Assembly: GCA_027024145.1 (NCBI GenBank)
Contig: JALVTF010000031.1
Coordinates: 1 to 41,411 of the forward strand
Length of the DNA: 41,411 bases
DNA from: Campylobacterales bacterium
GTDB lineage: Bacteria > Campylobacterota > Campylobacteria > Campylobacterales > Nitratiruptoraceae
Reading direction: 5' to 3'
Below the pieces are notes generated by a model that did not search any database, was not told where the DNA came from, and saw only the letters and a list, made by a program, of their open reading frames with translations. This document shows, piece after piece, positions 32,214 to 40,978 of this stretch (the stretch's first letter is position 1; the number at the start of each line of letters is the position of its first letter). Both the position numbers and the translations under genes were made by a program.

Positions 32214-33425
32214 ATGATAGCACTGCAAAAGATCGAAGAGGCACGCAGACGCATAGCCGATGTGGCCGTACAAACCCCTTTCGCGTACGCACCGATTTTG
32301 AGTAAGAAGTGCGGCTACGAGGTCTATCTCAAAAAAGAGAATCTCCAAGTCACCGGAGCTTTCAAGCTGCGTGGAGCTTTCAACAAGATCGCTACACTCT
32401 CCAACCAAGAAAAAGAGGCCGGTGTGGTCGCCGCCAGTGCGGGCAACCATGCCCAGGGTGTGGCTTTTAGCGCGCACCATTTTCATATCCCTGCCACCAT
32501 CGTAATGCCAGAATCGACACCTCTTACCAAAATCAACGGTGTCAAGGCCTACGGTGCCGAGGTGATCTTGCATGGTAAGAACTACGACGAAGCCTACGAA
32601 TATGCCGTAGAGTATGCAAAGCAGCATCATAAAACGTTCGTGCATCCATTTGCCGATGAAGAGGTGATGGCGGGGCAGGGGACTATCGCTTTGGAGATTT
32701 TAGAACAAGCACAGCAGCTCGATGCCGTGATAGTACCCATAGGCGGCGGAGGACTTATCGCCGGTATAGCGAGTGCCATCAAACAGATCAATCCCGCTAT
32801 CAAAGTGATCGGTGTCACTGCAGCTGGCGCCCCTGCGATGTACGAGTCCTTCCGCAAAGGCCGTGCCATAGATAGCACGGATGTACGCACCATTGCTGAC
32901 GGTATCGCCGTGCGAGACACTTCGCCCGTGACGCTGGATATTATCTTAGAGAGTGTCGATGACATCGTCCAGGTAGATGACGAAGAGATCGCCGATGCGA
33001 TTTTGTTTTTACTCGAAAACCAAAAACTCGTGGTCGAAGGTGCAGGCGCGGTAGGGGTGGCGGCCCTTTTGTACGACAAACTCGATCTACCTCCCCAAAG
33101 CCGCGTGGCCGTAGTGCTCAGCGGCGGCAACATTGACGTGACGATGCTCAGCGTCATTATCGAAAAGGGGCTTATTAAATCCTATCGTAAGATGAAGCTG
33201 ATCGTCACCCTCGTGGACAAGCCGGGGTCACTGCTCAAGCTTACCGAAATTTTCGCACAAACGGGAGCCAATATCGTCCAGATAGGATATGATCGTACCT
33301 CCGCTTCGTTAGCCTATGGCGATGCTAATGTCTCCATCGGCCTTGAGACCAAAGGCAAAGAGCATCAAGAAGAGATTAGAAGGCTCCTTACAGAGCATCA
33401 TTATCGATTCCATGAGGAGCGTTGA
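32214..33425 (+). CDS. ilvA: Threonine ammonia-lyase with ACT domain
   Basis: PLP enzyme converting threonine to 2-oxobutyrate, the committed step to isoleucine. The PLP lysine is K51 in GAFKLRGAF. The phosphate-binding SAGNHAQGVAFSA and GGGGLIAGIASA glycine loops are present. The C-terminal ~75 residues form one ACT domain (KLIVTLVDKPGSLLKLTEIFAQ). The 403-residue, single-ACT form is intermediate between catabolic TdcB and the two-ACT E. coli IlvA. Location a little upstream of ilvBN supports the biosynthetic role. Confidence 0.94.
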   Translation: MIALQKIEEARRRIADVAVQTPFAYAPILSKKCGYEVYLKKENLQVTGAFKLRGAFNKIATLSNQEKEAGVVAASAGNHAQGVAFSAHHFHIPATIVMPESTPLTKINGVKAYGAEVILHGKNYDEAYEYAVEYAKQHHKTFVHPFADEEVMAGQGTIALEILEQAQQLDAVIVPIGGGGLIAGIASAIKQINPAIKVIGVTAAGAPAMYESFRKGRAIDSTDVRTIADGIAVRDTSPVTLDIILESVDDIVQVDDEEIADAILFLLENQKLVVEGAGAVGVAALLYDKLDLPPQSRVAVVLSGGNIDVTMLSVIIEKGLIKSYRKMKLIVTLVDKPGSLLKLTEIFAQTGANIVQIGYDRTSASLAYGDANVSIGLETKGKEHQEEIRRLLTEHHYRFHEER

Positions 33426-34324
33426 TGGCGACGGGGATCGATATAGGTTCCAACTCTTTACGCGCCGTCAAGATTGATTGCGCTATGCATGAAAAGGTGG
33501 CCGAATATGAAAAAGTGGTACGGACGGCGGAGGGTCTCGATGCTACCGGCCGCATAAGCGATGGGGCGATAGAGCGCATCATCGAAGCTTTGAAAGAGGC
33601 GCAGGAGTGCATGGGAGGCTTCGGCAGGGTGCGCGCGGTAGCCACGGCGGCATTTAGAATGGCCAAAAACGCCCAAGAAGCGACAGAATGCATTGAGTCT
33701 GCAACGGGTATCCCTATCGAGATCGTCGATGCTGAGACGGAGAGTCTTTTGAGCGTGCGCGGGGTAGAGTATGGTCTGCGCGCCAAAAAGTATCCCACAG
33801 AGCGCTTCTTGATGGCGGACATAGGAGGTGCATCCACGGAAATCGTGATGAAGCATCGTGCCGATATTCTCTTTCGCTCTTTTCGTCTTGGCATTCTCAC
33901 CACCATCGAACGCTTTAGGACAAAAGAGGAGATCGTTTTCGGTATCCGTCGTCACATGAGCGATATCGAGGAGTTTTTGCGCGATCTCTTCGAGCTTTTT
34001 GGCAAACCCAAAATCTTCGTAGGAACAGGCGGAACTCCCGCGACTGTGGCCGCTCTTAAACTTGGACTTACCTATGAAACCTATGATGCAGCCAAGGTGA
34101 GCGGTGTTACAATAAGTAGCGATGATATAGAAAAAGCGTATACACAACTGATGAAGCTGCCTCCCAAAGAGCGTGCCAGACTCGTGGGTACGGGACGCGA
34201 AGACGCCATTATGGCAGGTCTCGTGATTTTAGGCGAACTGCTTCGCCGCGCAGGATACAAAGAGATGGTCGTCAGTGATGAAGGGGTGCGCGAAGGCGCG
34301 GCGCTTAGCCTATGTGGTTCGTGA
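33425..34324 (+). CDS. Ppx/GppA-family phosphatase, single catalytic unit
   Basis: ASKHA-fold phosphatase acting on exopolyphosphate or pppGpp. Motifs: GIDIGSNSLRAVKID at the N-terminus (phosphate 1 loop), an Ala-rich AVATAAFRMAKNA, and DIGGASTEIVM (phosphate 2). GTGGTPATVAALKLG and DEGVREGAAL follow. At 299 residues it has only the two actin-like lobes and lacks the C-terminal HD-type domains of E. coli Ppx/GppA (about 500). ATG 33425 shares a base with the ilvA stop. It sits between ilvA and ilvB, a place where a link to amino-acid starvation signalling would make sense, but substrate choice cannot be read from sequence. Confidence 0.9.
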   Translation: MATGIDIGSNSLRAVKIDCAMHEKVAEYEKVVRTAEGLDATGRISDGAIERIIEALKEAQECMGGFGRVRAVATAAFRMAKNAQEATECIESATGIPIEIVDAETESLLSVRGVEYGLRAKKYPTERFLMADIGGASTEIVMKHRADILFRSFRLGILTTIERFRTKEEIVFGIRRHMSDIEEFLRDLFELFGKPKIFVGTGGTPATVAALKLGLTYETYDAAKVSGVTISSDDIEKAYTQLMKLPPKERARLVGTGREDAIMAGLVILGELLRRAGYKEMVVSDEGVREGAALSLCGS

Positions 34325-34334
34325 AAAAATTCGC

Positions 34335-34340
34335 TACAAT
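34335..34340 (+). promoter_or_regulatory. Probable -10 box of ilvBN-lpxD
   Basis: TACAAT 27 bases before the ilvB ATG, in a 43-base AT-rich gap with TAGGAG as ribosome site. No attenuator-like leader peptide or hairpin is visible. Confidence 0.45.
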
Positions 34341-34367
34341 TTGGTAATTTATTTGGTAGGAGTATAG

Positions 34368-36062
34368 ATGGCTACAATGACCGGTGCGCAGATGGTTGTC
34401 GAAGCGATGCGCGAAGAGAATGTCGAGGTGGTTTTCGGCTACCCCGGCGGCGCGATCATGAATGTTTACGACGAAATCTACAAAAAACGCTATTTTCAAC
34501 ATATTCTCACCCGTCACGAACAAGCGGCTGTCCATGCTGCGGATGGTTATGCCAGAGCCACGGGCAAAGTGGGTGTGGCATTCGTCACCAGCGGCCCTGG
34601 ATTTACCAACGCCGTCACGGGACTTGCCACGGCGTACATGGACTCTATTCCTATCGTCGTCATCAGCGGTCAGGTGCCACTTTCCATGATCGGTACCGAC
34701 GCGTTCCAAGAGATCGATGCCGTGGGTATCAGCCGTCCTTGCACCAAACACAATTTCCTCGTCAAAAGTGCTGAAGAACTTCCTGAGATTTTGGCAAAAG
34801 CCTTCTATATCGCACGCACGGGACGTCCGGGACCGGTGCATGTGGATATCCCTAAAGATGTCACGGCGCAGATGGCGGAATTCAACTACCCAAAAGAGGT
34901 GAAGCTCGAAACATACAAACCCACTATCAAAGGCAATGCGCGCCAGATCAAAAAGGCCGTCGAAGCGATTGCTAAGGCCAAAAAACCGGTTTTTTATTTA
35001 GGTGGGGGCATCATTCACTCAAACAGCGCCGATCTCGTGCGCGATCTCGTAGCGGCCACACAGATTCCGGCAGTGGAAACGTTGATGGCCAGAGGAACAC
35101 TGCGCTACGACGATCCGATGCTTTTGGGCATGGTGGGCATGCACGGGACTTATGCAGCCAATATGGCCATGAGCGAAGCGGATCTTCTCATCGCTCTGGG
35201 ACCGCGTTTCGACGACCGCGTCACGGGGAAACTGAGTGAATTTGCCAAATATGCCAAAATCATCCACGTGGATATCGATCCCAGCTCCATCGGTAAGCTC
35301 GTACATGTGGATTACCCCATCGTGGGCGATCTCAAAGCGGTCCTCACCGAGCTCGTACCACAAGCCAAAGAGAAAGTCGATCCGGCGCGCTACGAATCGT
35401 GGCGTGAAATCCTCAAGCGCTACCAGGAGCTCCATCCTCTGACCTATGAAGATAGCGACGAAGTCCTCAAGCCAGAATGGGTCATCCAGCGTATCGGCGA
35501 AAAACTCAAAGGAAAAGCGCGCATCTCCACAGATGTGGGCCAGCATCAAATGTGGACGGCACAGTATTATCCTTTTACGCGTCCGCGCGAGTTCATCACC
35601 AGCGGCGGTCTGGGGACCATGGGATTTGGTTTTCCTGCTGCCATGGGTGTCAAGCGGGGCGTTCCCGATGAAATCAGCGTCAATATCAGCGGCGATGGAT
35701 CGATTCTCATGAATATCCAGGAGCTCATGACGGCTGTGGAAAATCGTCTGCCAGTGATCAATGTCATTCTCAACAACAACTACCTCGGTATGGTGCGCCA
35801 GTGGCAGACATTTTTCTATGATAAACGCTATGCAGAGACCGATCTATCGATGCAGCCAGATTTTGTGAAGCTTGCCGAGAGTTTCGGAGGGGTAGGGTAT
35901 CGCGTCAAAACCAAAGAGGAGTTCGATGCAGCCTTGGAGGATGCCATAAGCAAAAACGTCGTGGCCCTTATCGATGTCATCATCGATCGCTACGAAAACG
36001 TTCTACCGATGGTTCCGGCCGGTGGAAGTCTCTATAACATGCTTTTGGAATATAAGGATTGA
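34368..36062 (+). CDS. ilvB: Acetolactate synthase large subunit
   Basis: Thiamine-diphosphate enzyme making acetolactate or acetohydroxybutyrate for valine, leucine and isoleucine. The catalytic Glu lies in LTRHEQAAVHAADGYARATG. The FAD-region RFDDRVTGKL and the ThDP motif GDGSILMNIQELMTAVE ... NNNYLGMVRQWQ are present. The 564-residue length is standard. Followed immediately by ilvN. With ilvA just upstream, it accounts for the entry steps of the branched-chain pathway. Confidence 0.97.
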   Translation: MATMTGAQMVVEAMREENVEVVFGYPGGAIMNVYDEIYKKRYFQHILTRHEQAAVHAADGYARATGKVGVAFVTSGPGFTNAVTGLATAYMDSIPIVVISGQVPLSMIGTDAFQEIDAVGISRPCTKHNFLVKSAEELPEILAKAFYIARTGRPGPVHVDIPKDVTAQMAEFNYPKEVKLETYKPTIKGNARQIKKAVEAIAKAKKPVFYLGGGIIHSNSADLVRDLVAATQIPAVETLMARGTLRYDDPMLLGMVGMHGTYAANMAMSEADLLIALGPRFDDRVTGKLSEFAKYAKIIHVDIDPSSIGKLVHVDYPIVGDLKAVLTELVPQAKEKVDPARYESWREILKRYQELHPLTYEDSDEVLKPEWVIQRIGEKLKGKARISTDVGQHQMWTAQYYPFTRPREFITSGGLGTMGFGFPAAMGVKRGVPDEISVNISGDGSILMNIQELMTAVENRLPVINVILNNNYLGMVRQWQTFFYDKRYAETDLSMQPDFVKLAESFGGVGYRVKTKEEFDAALEDAISKNVVALIDVIIDRYENVLPMVPAGGSLYNMLLEYKD

Positions 36063-36538
36063 TGATGCATAGCAGTGAAAGAAGAGTCATTTCGGTTATC
36101 GTGCTCAACGAACATGGAGTCCTCTCACGTATCACGGGGCTTTTCGCGGCACGCGGCTACAATATAGAGAGTGTCACCGTCGCACCGATTCCCGGCAGCA
36201 AGTATTCTCGTCTTACCATCGTCACCAGCGGTAGCCCGCGGGTGATCGAACAGATCATCAAGCAGCTGCACAAGCTCATCCCCGTCTATAAAGTTATCGA
36301 GCATAGCGAGCTCGTGGAAAAAGAGATGGTGATGGCCAAAATACCTCTCGAAGAGCGCCTGGCGGATGTGGAGGCTCTGTGCCGCGCCTATAACGGCAAT
36401 ATCGTCAATATCGGCACCGATACCGCTATTATCATGGCTGCAGATGAGCCGAGCCGCATCGCCAATTTCATCAAAGCACTCAAGCGCTTCAACCCCAAAG
36501 AGATAGTCCGTAGCGGCGTCGTGGCTATTGAGAGATAG
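36062..36538 (+). CDS. ilvN: Acetolactate synthase small (regulatory) subunit
   Basis: Valine-sensing regulatory subunit of acetolactate synthase. The N-terminal ACT domain begins at VISVIVLNEHGVLSRITGLFAARGYNIESVTV, and the C-terminal ACT-like domain includes VEALCRAYNGNIVNIGTDTAIIMAADEP. About 158 residues, the IlvH/IlvN size class. Start ATG 36062 or 36065, overlapping the ilvB stop (AAGGATTG ribosome site), so the subunits are made together. Only 1 base separates it from lpxD. Confidence 0.95.
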   Translation: MMHSSERRVISVIVLNEHGVLSRITGLFAARGYNIESVTVAPIPGSKYSRLTIVTSGSPRVIEQIIKQLHKLIPVYKVIEHSELVEKEMVMAKIPLEERLADVEALCRAYNGNIVNIGTDTAIIMAADEPSRIANFIKALKRFNPKEIVRSGVVAIER

Positions 36539-36539
36539 C

Positions 36540-37493
36540 ATGAAACTCAGTGATATTGCAAAAGAGTTCGGCCTGCGCCTCGTAGGTGAAGACAAAGAGA
36601 TTGCAGGGCTCGAGGCTCTCGATAAAGCTGGACCTGACGAGCTTTCCTTTTTGGAAAACAAAAAGTACCTCAAATCCCTTGCCACTACCAAAGCGGGTGC
36701 AGTGATACTCAAAGAGGAGCATCTTGGCTCCTTGCCAGATGGCACAAGCGCACTTATTAGCGACGAGCCCTACCTCACACTTGCCTATATCTCCAAACTC
36801 TTTGCTAAGCCACCCTTCGAGCAAGAGGGTGAAGCACCCAAAATCGGCAAAAACTGCACTATAGCCGAGGACGTGTACATCGGCTATGGAAGTATCATCG
36901 AAGAGAATGTGACATTGATGCCGGGTGTCGTTATCGGTGACAATGTTCGCGTGGGTGCCGGTACCCTTATCTATCCCAATGTCACCATTTATCGCGATTG
37001 TATCATCGGCAAAAACTGTATCATCCACGCAGGCACCGTGATAGGCAGCGACGGCTACGGCTTTGCTCACACCAAGGATGGGCGTCATATTAAGATATAT
37101 CAAAACGGTAACGTCATCATCGAAGACGATGTAGAAATAGGTGCCAACTGCACCATCGACAGAGCCGTTTTTGGCTCGACCGTGATAAAAGCAGGTACCA
37201 AACTGGACAATCTTATCCAAATAGGGCACAACAGCGAAATAGGCGAAAATGTACTTATGGCAAGCCAGGTAGGCATTTCGGGATCGAGCAAGTTGGGGCG
37301 CAATGTGGTCATGGGTGGCCAGAGCGCCACGGCAGGACATCTGAGCATAGGAGATTTCGCCGTCATCGCTGCGCGTGGTGGTGTGACCAAATCGATCCCG
37401 GGCGGCAAGACCTATGCAGGGTTTCCTCTCATGGAGCACAAAGCCTGGCTCAAGCTCCAAGCCATCCTCGCACGTATGGTCAAAAAGTCGTAG
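36540..37493 (+). CDS. lpxD: UDP-3-O-acylglucosamine N-acyltransferase
   Basis: Lipid A biosynthesis: adds the N-linked acyl chain to UDP-3-O-acyl-glucosamine. An N-terminal uridine-binding domain (about residues 1-95) precedes a left-handed beta helix made of hexapeptide repeats (IGKNCTIAEDVYIGYGS, IGDNVRVGAGTLIYPNV and others). The catalytic His is probably in LIQIGHNSEIGEN, where family enzymes have QIGHN. The 317-residue length is slightly short. ATG 36540 lies 1 base after the ilvN stop. An lpxD gene placed after ilvN is also a pattern I associate with Campylobacterota. Confidence 0.94.
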   Translation: MKLSDIAKEFGLRLVGEDKEIAGLEALDKAGPDELSFLENKKYLKSLATTKAGAVILKEEHLGSLPDGTSALISDEPYLTLAYISKLFAKPPFEQEGEAPKIGKNCTIAEDVYIGYGSIIEENVTLMPGVVIGDNVRVGAGTLIYPNVTIYRDCIIGKNCIIHAGTVIGSDGYGFAHTKDGRHIKIYQNGNVIIEDDVEIGANCTIDRAVFGSTVIKAGTKLDNLIQIGHNSEIGENVLMASQVGISGSSKLGRNVVMGGQSATAGHLSIGDFAVIAARGGVTKSIPGGKTYAGFPLMEHKAWLKLQAILARMVKKS

Positions 37494-37501
37494 CGACTTT
37501 T
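37483..37501 (+). terminator. Probable intrinsic terminator at the lpxD end
   Basis: AAAAGTCG-TAG-CGACTTTT: an 8-base-pair stem with a three-base loop formed by the lpxD stop codon itself. The 3' arm ends in TTTT, giving the short U-tract. The core is weak (four GC-containing pairs), so termination may be partial. Confidence 0.5.
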
Positions 37502-37502
37502 G

Positions 37503-37525
37503 TAGCACTCCTTTTTGGCGTGCTA
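37503..37525 (+). repeat. Imperfect inverted repeat upstream of the 37555 gene
   Basis: TAGCAC at 37503-37508 is mirrored by GTGCTA at 37520-37525, with an 11-base spacer, ending 3 bases before the -10 box. It could be an operator or chance. Confidence 0.25.
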
Positions 37526-37528
37526 TGT

Positions 37529-37534
37529 TATAAT
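37529..37534 (+). promoter_or_regulatory. -10 box of the 37555 gene
   Basis: Perfect TATAAT 20 bases before the ATG, with a strong AAAAAGGAGG ribosome site between them. One of the best promoter and ribosome-site combinations in the window. Confidence 0.65.
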
Positions 37535-37554
37535 GCAACAAAAAGGAGGCAAAC

Positions 37555-37851
37555 ATGGCAAAGACACATAGCGAAATCAGTCTTTTTCATCTGCTCGGTA
37601 CCAAAGACGGCGTCATCAGTGTCGCACATATTACAGAACCCTACGGCGAGGGGAGCGAATCGGTGGTGAGCATCGGTATCTCTCTCAAAGGCAATCCTCT
37701 CGATCCTGACTGGAAAGTGCATATTCCCTATGAAAATCTCGACGAGCTCATCGAAGCGCTGCAGTTAGCCAAGAAAGAGTTTGGTAAAGAGTACGTCCCA
37801 GGCCAGGAAGCCACACCGCTGGATACGGATGAAGGGACGGGAGGCGACTAA
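37555..37851 (+). CDS. Small soluble protein of unknown function (98 residues)
   Basis: No function recognised. Predicted small alpha/beta protein: [62 protein letters not shown], then an acidic, disordered tail ([12 protein letters not shown]). It has its own strong promoter and ribosome site, so it is probably well expressed. The stop codon overlaps that of the convergent ribonucleotide reductase gene (CTAA shared). Confidence 0.75.
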   Translation: MAKTHSEISLFHLLGTKDGVISVAHITEPYGEGSESVVSIGISLKGNPLDPDWKVHIPYENLDELIEALQLAKKEFGKEYVPGQEATPLDTDEGTGGD

Positions 37852-39794
37852 GAAAGACGGCACTCTTTGGTGCAGTCCTCGCTGGTGGCGTAGTGGCCGC
37901 CAAGCTTACTCCAATCGATGGAAGGCTCCTTGGCCTTCATCGCTTCGTATTCCTCTTTTGTAATCTTCTCAAAAGGCATCTGCGGATAGACCTCTTCGTT
38001 TTTTGGAAGCAGTGTCGTGGATTTGAGCATCGGTAGATACTCTTTGAGGAGGCGTGCCAGGTCCTCGGGAGTGTAATGTTTGGGATCGAACTGGATGGTA
38101 TTGGAGACCATATTGTCCGACCACTCTCGCTGCAAAAGTGTGAGGATATTCATCTGCTCCCACACGCTCACATCGCCTATGGCTTTGGGATTGTCGTAGT
38201 GCACGGCAAACGAGAAGATGAGCGCCGAAGGATCGTAGATATCCTTTTCATGCGGAACGCCCGCGTCTGCGAGCATTGTGGCTAACGGCGTCTCTTTTCC
38301 TATACGTATACGCCGTCTGGCGTAGCGATAGAGGGGGTAGTGCATCCCGGGGCTGGTGCCTGCTAAGAGACTGATGGTGCCAGATGGTTTGACAGTGGTG
38401 ACTTTGAGTGAGACGGGTACACCCGCTTCGTGAGCCAGGGCTTCGTTGATACGGCGTACATGAGCGTATCCGGCGCGCAGCCACTGCAACAGCGTAGTGA
38501 GCCCACGTTTTTCGATAAAATCCGCCACACCCGAGACGCTGACTCCTATGCGCCTGTTGCGCGCTACGATGGCGTTGGTCTCGGTTCTGTGGGTAGGCAA
38601 GAGATTGACGGTGGAAGCATAGAAGGTGGCATACTCCAAAAGCTGGAGGAACTCTTGCAAAGAGGTACATTTTGGCAAAAAGACTTCTGCAAGATTACAG
38701 AGCTCGAAAGATTCCAGCGCTATTTCGCCACACGGGTTGCTTAGCCACGCCTTGTCCGCTATCTCTTGACCGAATCGTCCATACTTTTGCATATTCTCCA
38801 GGTGCAAAAATCCAGGCTCTCCATCTTTGTAGACATAGGGGGTGATAGCGTCGATAGCGTCGAAATCTTCGATATTTTTCAGTAGCACGGAGTTGTTGGA
38901 GACCCAGCCGATTTCGGCTCGCTCGGGATGTTTGGTGTAGTCTTTGAGTTCCAAGAACTCCTTGTCCTTTGGTGTGCCGATAGCGATCTGAGCAGAGCGG
39001 CGGATATTGCCCGAAACCACACAGACACCGATTTCGTTGAAGAGATCCACGATAGTACGCGTTTTACTGATTTTTCCGTCGATATAGGCATCGAAAATGC
39101 GTTCTATCGCTTTGTGGAGTTTTTTGAGAGGTTCTGGGCCCGCGGCGATGCCGCCGAAGGTCTTAAGCGGCGTGCCGGCAGGGCGGATACGCGAATAGTC
39201 GAAGGTATAGAAGGGTCCGCCTCGGGTGTAGGCTTCAAGAAGCAGCCGCACGGACTGCACCCAGCCCTCTTTGCTATCTTCGATGACGAGATGCTTGGGA
39301 TGGGCTTTATCGGGTTTTGTCGTTTTGCCCTCCCAGGCGGTATTGAACCCCACGCCGGCTCCCACCATCAGCATATCCATTGCCCAGTCTGCTGCGTGGG
39401 CGATATCAGTGGTATCGACAGCGGCGCAGTTATAGAGCGCAGCGCTGCCGCGTTCGTAGATGTAGCGCGTACCCATGGCCCAAAGCCCTCGTCCAGGCGG
39501 CAGCCATTTGAGCTTGGCCATCGCCAGCGCCATGGCGAGAGCCTTTTTTTGCCACCCCTCTTCATCGAAGGGAAGATGATGCTTGATGTAGTAGTCTTTA
39601 CGTATCGAAAAGATCCCTTCGATGGTGCGGATGATCACGTCGTGGAAGTCTTCGTTGGTGCCATCCTCCTTGATGCGGCTGTAGGATCGGTAGAAGATCA
39701 CCTCGCTAAAGAGTCCGAAGCCAAAGGCTACAGGCTCTTTACGGATGCGTTTTTTGGCCTCGGGAGAGAGGCTGAAGTAGTGCTCGACATACAT
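37848..39794 (-). CDS. nrdJ: Adenosylcobalamin-dependent (class II) ribonucleoside-triphosphate reductase, monomeric type
   Basis: Makes deoxyribonucleotides using adenosylcobalamin as radical source, so it needs neither oxygen nor an NrdB subunit. Active-site residues follow the Lactobacillus leichmannii pattern: C123 in [10 protein letters not shown]353, C355 and E357 in NPCGEI; and C366 eleven residues after C355. A C-terminal redox pair C641/C645 (CTKECRLS) is spaced CX3C; the L. leichmannii pair is CX4C as I recall. The 648 residues are fewer than the 739 of that enzyme. It lies 16 bases downstream of aspC, probably co-transcribed. Triphosphate rather than diphosphate use is inferred from the family. 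Confidence 0.9.
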   Translation of the reverse strand: MYVEHYFSLSPEAKKRIRKEPVAFGFGLFSEVIFYRSYSRIKEDGTNEDFHDVIIRTIEGIFSIRKDYYIKHHLPFDEEGWQKKALAMALAMAKLKWLPPGRGLWAMGTRYIYERGSAALYNCAAVDTTDIAHAADWAMDMLMVGAGVGFNTAWEGKTTKPDKAHPKHLVIEDSKEGWVQSVRLLLEAYTRGGPFYTFDYSRIRPAGTPLKTFGGIAAGPEPLKKLHKAIERIFDAYIDGKISKTRTIVDLFNEIGVCVVSGNIRRSAQIAIGTPKDKEFLELKDYTKHPERAEIGWVSNNSVLLKNIEDFDAIDAITPYVYKDGEPGFLHLENMQKYGRFGQEIADKAWLSNPCGEIALESFELCNLAEVFLPKCTSLQEFLQLLEYATFYASTVNLLPTHRTETNAIVARNRRIGVSVSGVADFIEKRGLTTLLQWLRAGYAHVRRINEALAHEAGVPVSLKVTTVKPSGTISLLAGTSPGMHYPLYRYARRRIRIGKETPLATMLADAGVPHEKDIYDPSALIFSFAVHYDNPKAIGDVSVWEQMNILTLLQREWSDNMVSNTIQFDPKHYTPEDLARLLKEYLPMLKSTTLLPKNEEVYPQMPFEKITKEEYEAMKAKEPSIDWSKLGGHYATSEDCTKECRLS

Positions 39795-39810
39795 GGTCAG
39801 GCCTTTATGG

Positions 39811-40977
39811 CTATTTGGATGCGACGAACTCCTCTATACGCCGGATTCCTTCCTCGATGCTACCAAGATCAGTGGCGAAGCTGAAACGAAAATACCCTTC
39901 GGCACCAAATCCCACGCCGGGCACTACAGCGACGCCTTTTTGTTCTAGTAGCTCTTTTGCAAACTGCATAGAGTCGCGCATCACGGCAGAGTGGTTGACA
40001 AAGAGATAGAATGCGCCGTCGGGTGAGAGTACCGATATGCCATCGATGGCGTTCAGAAGCTCCACGGCTCTGTCGCGACGCTGTTCAAACTGCCGGCGCA
40101 TCATCTCGATATCGCTCTCGATTGTCCCGTCGAGTCCGGGGATTGCCGCTTTTTGGGTGATGGAGTTGATGTTGGAGGTGCTTTGGCTCTGCAGCTTTTT
40201 CATAGCCTTCACAAGCTCCCTGTCTGCAGCCGCCAGATAGCCGAAGCGCCATCCCGTCATGGCTGCCGATTTACTCAGACCATTGATGGTAATAGTGCGC
40301 CTATACATATCCTCGCTAATGCTCGCTGCACTGGTAAAACGCACATCGCCATAGACCAGTTTTTCGTACATTTCGTCGCTGGCTACCAGCACATCGGTAC
40401 CTTCGAGTACCTGGGCGAGTGCTTCGAGTTCGGCTTTGGAGTAGACCGCACCTGTTGGGTTGGAGGGTGTGGTGAGGATGAGAAGCTTGGTCTTGTCGGT
40501 GATAGCGTTTTTGAGTTGCGCCGGTGTTATCTTAAACCCAGTACTCTCATCGGTAGGAATGATGATAGGGCGGCCACCTGCATATTTGACCAGTTCTGGA
40601 TAGGTTACCCAGTAGGGGGAGGGGATAATCACTTCGTCGCCCTCGTCGATGAGGACTTGTGTGAGATTGAAAAGGCTCTGCTTCGCTCCGTTGCTGACAA
40701 TCACCTGGTCGGGTGTATACTCCAAGTCGTTATCACGTTTGAGTTTGTCGATGATCGCTTCTTTGAGTTCGGGGATGCCATCGACAGCGGTATATTTGGT
40801 AAAACCGCTCTCGATCGCTTCGATGGCAGCTTTTTTTATCGCTTCGGGGGTGTCGAAATCTGGCTCACCTGCACTGAAACTGAGCACATCCTTGCCGCTT
40901 GCTTTGAGTTCTCTAGCCATTGAAGTGATAGCCATGGTAAGGGATTCGGAGAGTCTTTCGATTCGCCGTGAGAACAT
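39811..40977 (-). CDS. aspC: PLP-dependent aminotransferase, aspartate type (subgroup Ib)
   Basis: Class I aminotransferase exchanging amino groups between aspartate and 2-oxoglutarate, possibly also prephenate. The PLP lysine is K236 in [15 protein letters not shown]. Other motifs are [12 protein letters not shown] near the N-terminus, [11 protein letters not shown] and YFRFSFATD with the carboxylate-binding Arg near the end. The 388-residue length and motif set fit the AspB/Ib group found in Campylobacterota. The ATG follows the cysE stop with AAAGGATTG as ribosome site. The order cysE-aspB is as I recall in C. jejuni. Confidence 0.92.
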   Translation of the reverse strand: MFSRRIERLSESLTMAITSMARELKASGKDVLSFSAGEPDFDTPEAIKKAAIEAIESGFTKYTAVDGIPELKEAIIDKLKRDNDLEYTPDQVIVSNGAKQSLFNLTQVLIDEGDEVIIPSPYWVTYPELVKYAGGRPIIIPTDESTGFKITPAQLKNAITDKTKLLILTTPSNPTGAVYSKAELEALAQVLEGTDVLVASDEMYEKLVYGDVRFTSAASISEDMYRRTITINGLSKSAAMTGWRFGYLAAADRELVKAMKKLQSQSTSNINSITQKAAIPGLDGTIESDIEMMRRQFEQRRDRAVELLNAIDGISVLSPDGAFYLFVNHSAVMRDSMQFAKELLEQKGVAVVPGVGFGAEGYFRFSFATDLGSIEEGIRRIEEFVASK

Positions 40978-40978
40978 T

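Noticed and set aside
36525-37556. 343-codon minus-strand frame opposite lpxD
   Set aside because: Antisense to the hexapeptide repeats of lpxD; its His/Tyr/Asp-rich product reflects the complement of repeated Ile/Gly/Val codons.
38928-39884. 318-codon plus-strand frame opposite nrdJ
   Set aside because: Shadow of the ribonucleotide reductase; it also runs into aspC and has no start signal.
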